Source: Lachnospiraceae bacterium (lineage in GTDB: Bacteria; Bacillota; Clostridia; Lachnospirales; Lachnospiraceae). From it: 56,816 nucleotides of DNA. The notes beneath the pieces are model-generated. The model saw only the letters and a list, made by a program, of their open reading frames with translations, did no database searches and was not told the DNA's origin. The position numbers and the translations under genes were made by a program. This document shows positions 1 to 8,536 of this stretch, in pieces (position 1 is the first letter of the stretch; the number at the start of each line of letters is the position of its first letter). Where the stretch lies: positions 1 to 56,816 of the forward strand of contig JAFYWF010000079.1 of NCBI GenBank assembly GCA_017558145.1, given 5' to 3'.

Positions 1-561
1 ATGGGAGCAGATAAAGCTGTTCTTGTAACAGACAGAGTATTAGGTGGTGCTGACACATGGGCAACATCTACAACACTTGCTGGTGCAATCAGAAATCTTG
101 AATATGATTTAATTATCACAGGTCGTCAGGCTATCGACGGTGACACAGCTCAGGTTGGTCCTCAGATTGCTGAACATTTAGGACTTCCTGTAATCTCTTA
201 CGCAGAAGCTATTGAAGTAAAAGAAAGCAGCGTAGTTGTAAAACGTCAGTATGATGACAGATATCATATGGTAGAAGCTAAAATGCCATGCTTAATCACA
301 GCTCTTGCTGAATTAAATGATCCTCGTTACATGACTCCAGGTGGAATTTTTGATGCATGTGCAGCAGAAATCACAACATGGGGAAGAGCAGATCTTAAAG
401 ATGTTGATGACGCTAACCTTGGTTTAAAAGGTTCTCCAACAAAAATCGCAAAAGCATCTGACAAAGTTCGTAAAGGTGCTGGCGAAAAAGTTAATCCAGA
501 TTCTCCAGAAGAAGCAGTTAGCTACATTGTTGGTAAATTAACAGAAAAACACGTGATCTAA
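1..561 (+). CDS. etfB: Electron transfer flavoprotein beta subunit, 5' truncated by window edge
   Basis: The reading frame is open from base 1, so the true start lies outside the window; about 75 N-terminal residues are missing compared with the usual 260 or so. The segment near residues 41-60 (GRQAIDGDTAQVGPQIAE) is the conserved ETF-beta nucleotide-binding signature. EtfB with EtfA forms a soluble FAD/AMP heterodimer that passes electrons to or from acyl-CoA dehydrogenases. In Clostridia the pair normally follows bcd and works in electron-bifurcating butyryl-CoA formation; that upstream context is inferred and not visible here. It lies 26 bp before etfA on the same strand, so the two are surely co-transcribed. 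Confidence 0.95.
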   Translation: MGADKAVLVTDRVLGGADTWATSTTLAGAIRNLEYDLIITGRQAIDGDTAQVGPQIAEHLGLPVISYAEAIEVKESSVVVKRQYDDRYHMVEAKMPCLITALAELNDPRYMTPGGIFDACAAEITTWGRADLKDVDDANLGLKGSPTKIAKASDKVRKGAGEKVNPDSPEEAVSYIVGKLTEKHVI

Positions 562-587
562 GATAATAGATTGAGAGGTAAACAAGA

Positions 588-1637
588 ATGAATTTAGCAG
601 AATATAAAGGCGTATACGTATTTGCGCAGCAGGTTGATAATGAAATCAGCGGCATTGCTTACGAATTACTTGGAAAAGGTAAAGAACTTGCTGCAAAATT
701 AAATGAAGAAGTTACTGCAGTTTTAATCGGTCATGATGTAAAAGGTCTTGCTGATAAACTTGCAGAATATGGTGCAGACAAAGTTATCGTTGTAGACGAT
801 CCTGAATTAAAAGAATACAGAACAGAACCATATGCACATGCACTTTCATCTGTAATCAACGAATTCAAACCAGACATCGTTTTAGTTGGTGCTACAGCAA
901 TCGGTAGAGATTTAGGTCCTACAGTTTCCGCTAGAGTTGCAACAGGTCTTACAGCTGACTGTACAGTACTTGAAATTGGTGACTTCCCATTAGTAGCAAT
1001 TCCGGGAAAAGAAGACGAACAGAAACACAACCAGTTATTAATGACTCGTCCAGCTTTCGGTGGAAATACAATCGCTACAATCGCATGTCCAGACAACCGT
1101 CCACAGATGGCAACAGTTCGTCCTGGTGTTATGCAGAAAATTGAACCAATCGTTGGTGCTAAAGCTAACGTAATCGAATACAATCCTGGATTTACTCCAA
1201 ACGACAGATATGTAGAAATCAAAGAAATCGTTAAAGCAGTTAGCGATACAGTAGACATCATGGATGCTAAAATCTTAGTTTCCGGTGGTCGTGGTGTTGG
1301 AAGTGCTGAAAACTTCAAAATTCTTGAAGATTTAGCAGAAGCACTTGGCGGATCCGTATCTTGTTCTCGTGCAGTTGTAGATTCCGGTTGGAAACCACGT
1401 GACTTACAGGTAGGTCAGACAGGTAAAACAGTTCGTCCTAACCTTTACATCGCTTGTGGTATCTCTGGTGCTATCCAGCATACAGCAGGTATGGAAGAAG
1501 CTGACATCATCATCGCTATCAACAAAGATGAAGATGCTCCAATCTTCGATGTAGCTGATTACGGTATCGTAGGAGATTTAAATAAAATCATTCCTCAGCT
1601 TACAGAAGCTATTAAAGCAGAAAAAGCAAACAAATAA
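588..1637 (+). CDS. etfA: Electron transfer flavoprotein alpha subunit
   Basis: A complete 349-residue ETF-alpha with a GAGAGGT-type ribosome site just upstream. The C-terminal FAD domain is clear: SGGRGVGS at 232-239, QVGQTG at 274-279 and GISGAIQH at 291-298, the conserved residues that hold FAD. The N-terminal half is the ETF alpha/beta-like fold. There is no N-terminal ferredoxin domain, so this is the plain form. It partners EtfB encoded immediately upstream; together they would serve butyryl-CoA dehydrogenase or a related acyl-CoA dehydrogenase. The operon ends here with a strong terminator. Codon choice is strongly biased, as expected for a highly expressed central-metabolism gene. Confidence 0.97.
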   Translation: MNLAEYKGVYVFAQQVDNEISGIAYELLGKGKELAAKLNEEVTAVLIGHDVKGLADKLAEYGADKVIVVDDPELKEYRTEPYAHALSSVINEFKPDIVLVGATAIGRDLGPTVSARVATGLTADCTVLEIGDFPLVAIPGKEDEQKHNQLLMTRPAFGGNTIATIACPDNRPQMATVRPGVMQKIEPIVGAKANVIEYNPGFTPNDRYVEIKEIVKAVSDTVDIMDAKILVSGGRGVGSAENFKILEDLAEALGGSVSCSRAVVDSGWKPRDLQVGQTGKTVRPNLYIACGISGAIQHTAGMEEADIIIAINKDEDAPIFDVADYGIVGDLNKIIPQLTEAIKAEKANK

Positions 1638-1659
1638 GATAAAGTTTATCTTGAAATAG

Positions 1660-1693
1660 AAAGACGCTCACTTTTTATGGTGAGCGTCTTTTT
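1660..1693 (+). terminator. Intrinsic terminator of the etf operon
   Basis: A GC-rich stem (AGACGCTCAC pairing with GTGAGCGTCT) with a short loop is followed by a run of T. It lies 22 bp after the etfA stop. Confidence 0.9.
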
Positions 1694-1773
1694 ACATATG
1701 CAATATGATTAATGAGACAAATAAAAAACGAAAGTAAATACATCCTTAATGGTGCAAATACTTTCGTTATTTT

Positions 1774-2481
1774 TTATTCTTGAATTAAATCCAAATAAAA
1801 TAATGTATAAGTCATATATTGATAAGGTTTAATGAATAAAAATCCAATTCCTAAACTGATTAATCCTGCAAACATTAATGGAAGGAAGCTTACTTGAAGG
1901 TATAAAAGACGACCACAGTGTCCTTTCATTAAGCGCCAACTCATATTTATTAATTCTTTTGCACTGTAATCCGGAAAATCTAACAGCAAATAAAATACTT
2001 GAGAATATCGTAAAGAAATCCACCAAGACAAGCCACAACCTAAGATAAAAAGTCCACATCCCAAAGTAAACAATGGTACCATATCTTCAGTACTTAAGGC
2101 AAAAACCAATGCTATAATGGAGGGGACTAACGGTAGAATAGTACATAATAAAACCCAAAGTTGAATTAAAATAGTTTTATCAGGATGTACTCTAAAACCG
2201 GTAAATAAATCGAAAAATTGATATTTTTGATTACACGCCACATTCAAATAAAATGAACATTGTCCTACTAATAAAATCGTAGTAAGTATGACTAAAATAA
2301 AACTGATTAGAAGTCCAATGATAACTCCGGCATAAGAACTATTAGAAGTAGCGCTTACCACTGAAATTGTATTTATAATTAAATCAGAAGCCAACATAAT
2401 ACCAATAGCATTGCGGTATTTTCCAATCATGAGACCACGGGCAATCTGTTTTAATTGTGCTGATGTTTTTTTTGTATGCAT
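1774..2481 (-). CDS. DUF975-family multi-pass membrane protein
   Basis: This 235-residue protein has an N-terminus typical of DUF975 (a short charged helix followed by GKYRNAIG and the first membrane helix). The C-terminal signature is MSWRLMKGH near residue 180, then LGIGFLFIKPYQYMT and a tyrosine-rich end. About five or six hydrophobic segments can be counted. The family is common in Firmicutes and has no established biochemical function. The ATG lacks a strong ribosome-binding sequence directly upstream. It is the last of three minus-strand genes, about 60 bp after the HExxH protein, and may be read as part of that unit. Confidence 0.8.
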   Translation of the reverse strand: MHTKKTSAQLKQIARGLMIGKYRNAIGIMLASDLIINTISVVSATSNSSYAGVIIGLLISFILVILTTILLVGQCSFYLNVACNQKYQFFDLFTGFRVHPDKTILIQLWVLLCTILPLVPSIIALVFALSTEDMVPLFTLGCGLFILGCGLSWWISLRYSQVFYLLLDFPDYSAKELINMSWRLMKGHCGRLLYLQVSFLPLMFAGLISLGIGFLFIKPYQYMTYTLFYLDLIQE

Positions 2482-2542
2482 AAAGTTACTTATTTTTTGA
2501 GATATGACTCAAAGTCTCCTGTATATAATAATTTTTTGCTTA

Positions 2543-3070
2543 TTAACAAGCGATATCAATCATTCGCCCCTTATATTTTGCGGCGTCAGTTTGTTTTAAG
2601 TTTTTCTGATAAGGATTTTCTTCGTTATAATATTTAATCTGTGTACTGGTGGTACCACCGGAAACATAGGAACGTCCGCATTCAGGACAAATAGAGGTAT
2701 GAATAGCTACATTAGCAGACATAACCTTCGCATTGTCTTTGGCAGCTTTGCTATAAGCGTTATTTACATGTTCTTGTTCATGAGCACGCACCTTACTTGC
2801 AGCAGATTCCGGTGCAATATGAGTGGCAGACTTAAAAGATACATTTTCATCAGAACCATCTTTATATTTACGGGAATTACAAGTTTCACATTCGGCAGGA
2901 GAAGATTCTTTTCCTGGTGTTTTTATTTTGCTGGCTGTTGGATTTTTTATAGTTTTTGCCATATCATTTTCAGCCGATGCAGCAGAAATATAAGTGCGAG
3001 AACCATAACCGGAAATACCGGAAATAGGATTCATGCTATAGGAACCATATGCGGAAATAGGATTTATCAT
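2543..3070 (-). CDS. SprA-related putative zinc metallopeptidase-like protein with zinc ribbon
   Basis: A 175-residue protein. The first 50 residues are low complexity (Ser, Gly, Tyr, Lys). Around residue 60 there is CETC, then an R-AHEQEH motif near residues 95-101 that fits HExxH of zinc peptidases, and CPEC near residue 132. The block from SFKSATHI to the VRAHEQEH helix resembles the SprA-related family. The two CxxC pairs could form a zinc ribbon. No signal peptide is visible. The start codon overlaps the stop of the upstream gene by 4 bp (ATGA), with a GGAGG ribosome site inside that gene, so translation is coupled. The peptidase activity is inferred from the motif only. Confidence 0.65.
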   Translation of the reverse strand: MINPISAYGSYSMNPISGISGYGSRTYISAASAENDMAKTIKNPTASKIKTPGKESSPAECETCNSRKYKDGSDENVSFKSATHIAPESAASKVRAHEQEHVNNAYSKAAKDNAKVMSANVAIHTSICPECGRSYVSGGTTSTQIKYYNEENPYQKNLKQTDAAKYKGRMIDIAC

Positions 3071-3588
3071 AATATACCTCCTTCTGTATCAGGAATTCCT
3101 AATTGATCTAAAATATCTTGAATGGATTCATCTGCAGGAACACCGTATATTTGTTCATACATAGAATTAAATTGTTCTCTAAATTCAGGAACATAAATAA
3201 CATTATAAATGCTAAAAACTAATACACCCAATTGTAATACGATTGCAATAATACCCGTAGCAAGGCCAATTTTGGCATTCTTTTCCATTTTGGTATTATA
3301 GCCCTTGGATAAAACAGCTAAAATGATTGCTAATCCACCACAGATGAAAGCACCAAAAAAAATACTAAAAATAGCACAAAAAACAGAAAAAACACCTAAG
3401 CTTTTGGAAAATAGTGCAAACACATTGGGAAATGGTTTTTCTGTTTTTGGAGAGTAATTTGAAAATTCTTCTTCCGGGAATTCTGTATTATTATTGTCAC
3501 GATTTAAATCAGAAGACAGAGAATTATTTTCTTGATTATTAGAAACTAAATCTTCAGAGTTAAAATTATCATCAATATTGTATTCCAT
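3067..3588 (-). CDS. Small membrane protein, DUF4190-like, with acidic N-terminal tail
   Basis: This 173-residue protein opens with about 50 residues rich in Asn, Asp, Glu and Ser, predicted disordered. It then has a membrane segment near residues 65-92, a basic linker (KGYNTKMEKNAKIG) and a second membrane segment near 105-128, and ends in an acidic tail. The helix-KNAKIGLATGI-helix arrangement is that of DUF4190-type proteins. The function is unknown. It is the first gene of a minus-strand operon and is translationally coupled to the HExxH protein by a 4-bp overlap, suggesting that the two act together at the membrane. Confidence 0.65.
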   Translation of the reverse strand: MEYNIDDNFNSEDLVSNNQENNSLSSDLNRDNNNTEFPEEEFSNYSPKTEKPFPNVFALFSKSLGVFSVFCAIFSIFFGAFICGGLAIILAVLSKGYNTKMEKNAKIGLATGIIAIVLQLGVLVFSIYNVIYVPEFREQFNSMYEQIYGVPADESIQDILDQLGIPDTEGGIL

Positions 3589-3933
3589 AAATTTTACCTT
3601 ATTCTAAAAACAAAATGTAAGATAATTAATACATAAAACGAAACATTTATTAAATATCCTCGAAAAAAGTATAACATTTTCCAAGTACATATACAAATTA
3701 AAAAAATGTAAAAAATGATCTTTTGTCATGCACTCTCAGAAAATATCTTATGCGAATGGTGCAGTTATTTAGAAATCATCACACTAGAAATTAGGATTGA
3801 AAAAAATCTTTAGAATGAGTAAAATGATATGTGGAAATTATATAGGCAGTGAAGTATCCATAGATAAAGAAATGATAAATTATTAAAAATGGATTTTTAG
3901 ACGAAAGAAAACTGCTTAAAAAGGAGAACTTAC
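3589..3933 (+). other. Divergent intergenic region between DUF4190-like gene and tex
   Basis: 345 bp, very AT-rich, separating divergent genes. It must hold promoters for both directions. I see the ribosome site AAGGAGAA for tex near 3919-3926 but no convincing consensus promoter, hairpin or repeat. Confidence 0.6.
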
Positions 3934-6264
3934 ATGGATATTATAGCAAAATTATCAGAAGAATTAGCGGTGCAGAAATGGCAGGTGGAAGCCGCAGTTG
4001 GATTGATTGATGAAGGCAATACAATCCCTTTTATTTCCCGTTACCGTAAGGAAGTAACTGGTTCCTTAAATGATGAACAGCTTCGTAACCTTCATGAAAG
4101 ACTGACTTACCTTCGTAATTTGGAAGATAAAAAAACACAAGTTTTATCCAGCATTGAAGAACAGGGAAAACTGACAGAAGAATTAAAAGAAAAGATTTTA
4201 AGTGCTGAAACTATGGTTACGGTAGAAGATTTGTACCGTCCTTACAGACCTAAAAGAAAAACAAGAGCCAGTGTGGCTAAAGAAAAAGGTTTGGAACCAT
4301 TGGCAGAAACTATCTTAGCACAGGAAATTGCAGGAGATATTTTAGAAGAAGCTGCAAAATATATTTCAGAAGAAAAAGAAGTAAAAACAGCAGAGGAAGC
4401 GCTCCAGGGAGCAAAAGATATTATTGCGGAAAGTATTTCTGATGAGGCAGATTATCGTACTTATATTCGTGAGATTACTACCCAGGAAGGTAAGCTTATC
4501 AGTACTGCAAAAGACGAAAAAGCAGAATCTGTTTATGAAATGTATTATTCTTATGAAGAACCTGTTAAATCTGTAGCAGGTCATCGTATTTTGGCTTTAA
4601 ACCGTGGGGAAGCAGAAAAATTCTTAACTGTAAAAGTGGAGGCTCCACAGGAGAGGATTTTAACCTATTTAGAAAAGAAAACGATTACGAAAGAAAACCC
4701 GGTGACAACACCGATTTTACAGGAAGTAGCGTTGGATAGTTATCAAAGATTGATTGCACCGGCTATTGAAAGAGAAATTAGAAATGAATTGACAGAAAAG
4801 GCGGAAGATGGTGCTATTTCTGTATTTGGTAAAAATTTGGAACAGCTATTATTACAGCCACCAATTGCCGGAAAAGTAGTTTTAGGATGGGACCCTGCCT
4901 TCAGAACAGGTTGTAAATTAGCAGTAGTAGATGAGACAGGAAAAGTATTAGACACAAAAGTAATCTATCCTACAGCACCTCAAAATAAGATAGAAGAAGC
5001 GAAAGCAGAATTAAAGAAAATTATTAAAAAATATAATGTATCTTTAATCTCCGTTGGAAATGGAACTGCGTCCAGAGAATCGGAACAGGTCATTGTAGAA
5101 CTTTTAAAAGAGTTAGATACACCGGTACAGTATGTGATAGTGAATGAAGCAGGTGCCAGTGTGTATTCTGCTAGTAAATTAGCAACCGAAGAATTTCCAA
5201 ACTTTGATGTGGGACAACGTAGTGCAGCATCCATCGCAAGACGTCTTCAGGATCCTCTCGCAGAATTGGTTAAAATTGATCCTAAATCTATCGGTGTAGG
5301 TCAGTATCAGCATGATATGAATCAGAAAAAACTTAGTGAAGCCCTTACCGGTGTGGTAGAAGATAGTGTAAATAAAGTTGGTGTTGACTTAAATACAGCC
5401 AGTGCTCCACTGATGGAATATATTTCAGGAATCAATAAAACCATTGCAAAAAATATTGTGGAATATCGAGAAACAAATGGTAGATTTACAGAACGTAAGC
5501 AGTTATTAAAGGTGCCTAAATTAGGACCGAAAGCTTACCAGCAGTGTGCAGGTTTTATGCGTATTTTGGATGGAAAAAATCCACTAGACGCAACAAGTGT
5601 ACATCCGGAATCTTATGACGCAACTATGCAGCTTTTAGAAAAATTGGGCTTAACAATGGATGATGTCAAAGAAATCCAAAAACAGGTTGCAAGTGAAAAG
5701 ACTCAGGTAAAGAAAGAAAAACCAAAGAAACAGCCGAAAAAGCAGATTGTGGTACGTAATACAGGTACTGCCATGGGCAAAGCTTTAGCAGAAGCCTTCC
5801 AGGGTGTGACTGTGGAAGCAGAAACAAAAGACAGTGGTAAAGCTGTTGCGATAACAGTTTCCGGCTTGGAAAAGAGAGTCAAAGACAAAAAGAAAATGGC
5901 TGAGGAATTAGGTATCGGTGAATTAACCTTAACTGATATCTTAAAAGAATTAGAAAAGCCGGCCCGTGACCCTCGTGAAGATATGCCAAAACCGATTTTA
6001 AGAAGTGATATTTTGGAAATGAAAGATTTAAAACCGGGAATGGTGTTAAAGGGAACAGTTCGTAATGTAATCGATTTCGGTGCTTTTGTAGATATCGGGG
6101 TTCATCAGGATGGTTTGGTACATATTTCTCAAATTACAGAAAAATTTATTAAACATCCATTGGAAGCTGTTAGTGTAGGCGATGTAGTAGATGTACAGGT
6201 TATGAGTGTAGATGTGGCAAAGAAACGAATTGCTCTTACCATGAAAATTGAATCTAAAAAATAA
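3934..6264 (+). CDS. tex: Tex family RNA-binding transcription accessory protein
   Basis: A 776-residue Tex protein. Domains in order: N-terminal helical Tex_N (about 1-190), a YqgF-like RNase H fold (about 320-450, beginning GKVVLGWDPAFRTGCK), tandem helix-hairpin-helix segments (about 480-560, with KLGPKAYQQCAGFMRI), a lysine-rich linker near 590-610, and a C-terminal S1 RNA-binding domain (about 690-765, KGTVRNVIDFGAFVDIGV). Tex binds RNA and associates with transcription or ribosomes in many bacteria; its exact role is unsettled. A good ribosome site (AAGGAGAA) precedes the ATG by about 8 bp. It appears to be a single-gene transcription unit. Confidence 0.95.
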   Translation: MDIIAKLSEELAVQKWQVEAAVGLIDEGNTIPFISRYRKEVTGSLNDEQLRNLHERLTYLRNLEDKKTQVLSSIEEQGKLTEELKEKILSAETMVTVEDLYRPYRPKRKTRASVAKEKGLEPLAETILAQEIAGDILEEAAKYISEEKEVKTAEEALQGAKDIIAESISDEADYRTYIREITTQEGKLISTAKDEKAESVYEMYYSYEEPVKSVAGHRILALNRGEAEKFLTVKVEAPQERILTYLEKKTITKENPVTTPILQEVALDSYQRLIAPAIEREIRNELTEKAEDGAISVFGKNLEQLLLQPPIAGKVVLGWDPAFRTGCKLAVVDETGKVLDTKVIYPTAPQNKIEEAKAELKKIIKKYNVSLISVGNGTASRESEQVIVELLKELDTPVQYVIVNEAGASVYSASKLATEEFPNFDVGQRSAASIARRLQDPLAELVKIDPKSIGVGQYQHDMNQKKLSEALTGVVEDSVNKVGVDLNTASAPLMEYISGINKTIAKNIVEYRETNGRFTERKQLLKVPKLGPKAYQQCAGFMRILDGKNPLDATSVHPESYDATMQLLEKLGLTMDDVKEIQKQVASEKTQVKKEKPKKQPKKQIVVRNTGTAMGKALAEAFQGVTVEAETKDSGKAVAITVSGLEKRVKDKKKMAEELGIGELTLTDILKELEKPARDPREDMPKPILRSDILEMKDLKPGMVLKGTVRNVIDFGAFVDIGVHQDGLVHISQITEKFIKHPLEAVSVGDVVDVQVMSVDVAKKRIALTMKIESKK

Positions 6265-6517
6265 ATTAAAATAAGGAAGAACAAGTAGACACAATCTTTA
6301 ATTATTTTCCTATCAGTAGTGAAATACAGAAGAGATGTTTTTGCTTGTTCTTTTTTTAGATTCATAATAAAAATAATACAAAAGAAAACAAAGAAAAGAA
6401 GAGTTTTTGATTGCAAAACATGGTACAATAAGAGTCAGTGCAGACTGAATGAATCATGTATTCAGGTTTAAAAAGATAACTTATAAAATGCAGCCAATGG
6501 CAAGAAAGAGGGTAGTT

Positions 6518-8446
6518 ATGCGAAAAATTATTAAAATCATGAAGAATTGGAATTTTACCGATCAAAATGGTAAAGTTACCCAATTGGATTTGCCACATAC
6601 TTGGAATAATAAAGATGGTCAGGACGGTGGGAATGATTATTGGCGTGGAACCAATACCTATGATACTATTTTTAAAACACCGGAATTTGATAAAGAAAAG
6701 CAGTGTGTATATCTGCAGTTTCATGGAGTAAATGCAAGTGCAAAAGTAATGTTAAATGGGAAAGAAGTTTGTTCTCATGATGGAGGATACTCTACCTTCC
6801 GAACAGATGTAACAGATATATTAGCAACAGATAATAAATTAGTGGTAGAAGTAGATAATAGTATCAACGATAGAGTATATCCACAAAAAGCAGATTTCAC
6901 ATTTTATGGTGGAATTTATCGAGATGTAGAACTTTTGATTGTAGCGAAAGAACATTTTGATTTAGATTATTATGGTGGTCCCGGAATTAAATATTTTACA
7001 AAGATTTTTGGAAAAGACGCCCTTGTAAATGTGGTGACTTATCTTAATAATGCTGCAAAAGAAGCAAGGACAGAAGTTAAAGTGGGTCTTTGGGATGACA
7101 AGGGGAAATTAGTAGCAGAAGGAGAAGGCACAGATGTGAATTTAAATATTCCCAATGTGCATCTTTGGGATGGATTGGAAGATCCTTACTTATATACTTT
7201 AAAAGCAGTATTGGTTAAAGATGGTGCAATCATTGATGAAGTAGGATGTAATTGTGGAGTTCGTGAGTTCGAATTTAGTCCAAAAGACGGATTTCATTTA
7301 AACGGAAGACCTTATCCGCTTCACGGAGTTTCCCGTCATCAGGATTATCGTGACCTAGGAAATGCTATCAGTAGAGAAGAACACGATAGGGATATGGCAT
7401 TGATTAAAGAAGTAGGTGCCAATACGATACGTTTGGCTCACTACCAGCATGATCAGTATTATTATGATCTTTGTGATAAAGAGGGTATGATTGTTTGGGC
7501 AGAAATTCCATATATTTCCGAACATTTACCAAATGGACGCGAAAATACTTTTAGCCAGATGAAGGAATTAATTACGCAGAATTTTAATCATCCTTGTATC
7601 GTTACCTGGGGACTTTCTAATGAGATTACTATCTCTGGTGGTCAGCATAAAAAAGATATGTTAGATAATCATCGTGAATTACAGAGAATGGTGAAGGAAA
7701 TGGATCCAAGCCGCGTAACTACATTGGCTTGCTATGCAGTATGCCCACATTGGCATCCGGTAGCTCATATTTCTGACATTGTAGGTTGGAATTTATATTT
7801 GGGATGGTATGTTCCGGGATTCTTCTTAAATGATTTGTGGATTAAATTTTTCCATTTTTTGTATCCAAACAGATGCTTATGCTTTTCTGAATATGGTGCA
7901 GAAGGCATGCCAAATCTTCATAGTGCAAAACCTCGTCGAGGAGATAACACAGAAGAATATCAGAATAAGTATCATGAATTTATGTTAGAATGCTTCAAAC
8001 GTCATCCATATATGTGGGGCTATTACTATTGGAACATGTTTGATTTTGCAGCTGATGCGAGAAATCAGGGTGGAGAACCGGGTATGAACCATAAGGGTAT
8101 GATTACCTTCGACAGAAAGCTGAAAAAAGACGTATTCTATCTTTACAAAGCATATTGGACCAATACTCCATTTGCTTATATCGCAGGCAGAAGGTATGAA
8201 TACCGTACAGAAAGAGTAACAGAAATTACAGTATACTCTACAATGAAAGAGGTTTCTCTCTATAATAATGGTAAACTTGTAGAAACAAAAACAGGTGATA
8301 AGGTATTCAAATTCAAAATGCCGATGGAAGAGGTTAATAATCTTGAAGTGAAAGCAGGAGAGTGTACAGACAACTGCGTAATTTATAAAACAGATAAGCC
8401 ACGTCCGGAATATAAGGTTAAGAAAGATAGTTCGAACTGGATGTAG
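6518..8446 (+). CDS. Glycoside hydrolase family 2 (beta-galactosidase/beta-glucuronidase type)
   Basis: A 642-residue GH2 enzyme. The order is an N-terminal jelly-roll sugar-binding domain (about 1-150), an Ig-like domain (about 155-245) and a TIM-barrel catalytic domain. The catalytic acid/base is Glu369 in GLSNE and the nucleophile is Glu458 in FSEYGAEG. No signal peptide is seen, so the enzyme is probably cytoplasmic and acts on imported beta-linked oligosaccharides. I chose the ATG at 6518 because AGAGG sits about 6 bp upstream; the frame is open further upstream to 6449, but that part has no homology-like content. The exact substrate cannot be read from sequence. It is followed by a strong terminator. 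Confidence 0.9.
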   Translation: MRKIIKIMKNWNFTDQNGKVTQLDLPHTWNNKDGQDGGNDYWRGTNTYDTIFKTPEFDKEKQCVYLQFHGVNASAKVMLNGKEVCSHDGGYSTFRTDVTDILATDNKLVVEVDNSINDRVYPQKADFTFYGGIYRDVELLIVAKEHFDLDYYGGPGIKYFTKIFGKDALVNVVTYLNNAAKEARTEVKVGLWDDKGKLVAEGEGTDVNLNIPNVHLWDGLEDPYLYTLKAVLVKDGAIIDEVGCNCGVREFEFSPKDGFHLNGRPYPLHGVSRHQDYRDLGNAISREEHDRDMALIKEVGANTIRLAHYQHDQYYYDLCDKEGMIVWAEIPYISEHLPNGRENTFSQMKELITQNFNHPCIVTWGLSNEITISGGQHKKDMLDNHRELQRMVKEMDPSRVTTLACYAVCPHWHPVAHISDIVGWNLYLGWYVPGFFLNDLWIKFFHFLYPNRCLCFSEYGAEGMPNLHSAKPRRGDNTEEYQNKYHEFMLECFKRHPYMWGYYYWNMFDFAADARNQGGEPGMNHKGMITFDRKLKKDVFYLYKAYWTNTPFAYIAGRRYEYRTERVTEITVYSTMKEVSLYNNGKLVETKTGDKVFKFKMPMEEVNNLEVKAGECTDNCVIYKTDKPRPEYKVKKDSSNWM

Positions 8447-8481
8447 GGAAAACGTATTGGAATATGATATTGTGATTTTAC

Positions 8482-8514
8482 AAAGGCCGGTTTCTTATGA
8501 GAAACCGGCCTTTG
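8482..8514 (+). terminator. Terminator between GH2 and convergent MATE gene
   Basis: AAAGGCCGGTTTC pairs with GAAACCGGCCTTT around a short loop. The stem is flanked by A on one side and T on the other, so it can serve both converging genes. Confidence 0.9.
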
Positions 8515-8536
8515 TTGTGTAAAAGAAATTTTCTTA

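Noticed and set aside
731..1318. Long open frame on the minus strand inside etfA
   Set aside because: It lacks a ribosome site and family likeness and mirrors the codon bias of etfA.
6276..6359. Terminator after tex using GAACAAG/CTTGTTC
   Set aside because: The loop would be about 60 nt and the stem is weak; the T run is real but the hairpin is not convincing.
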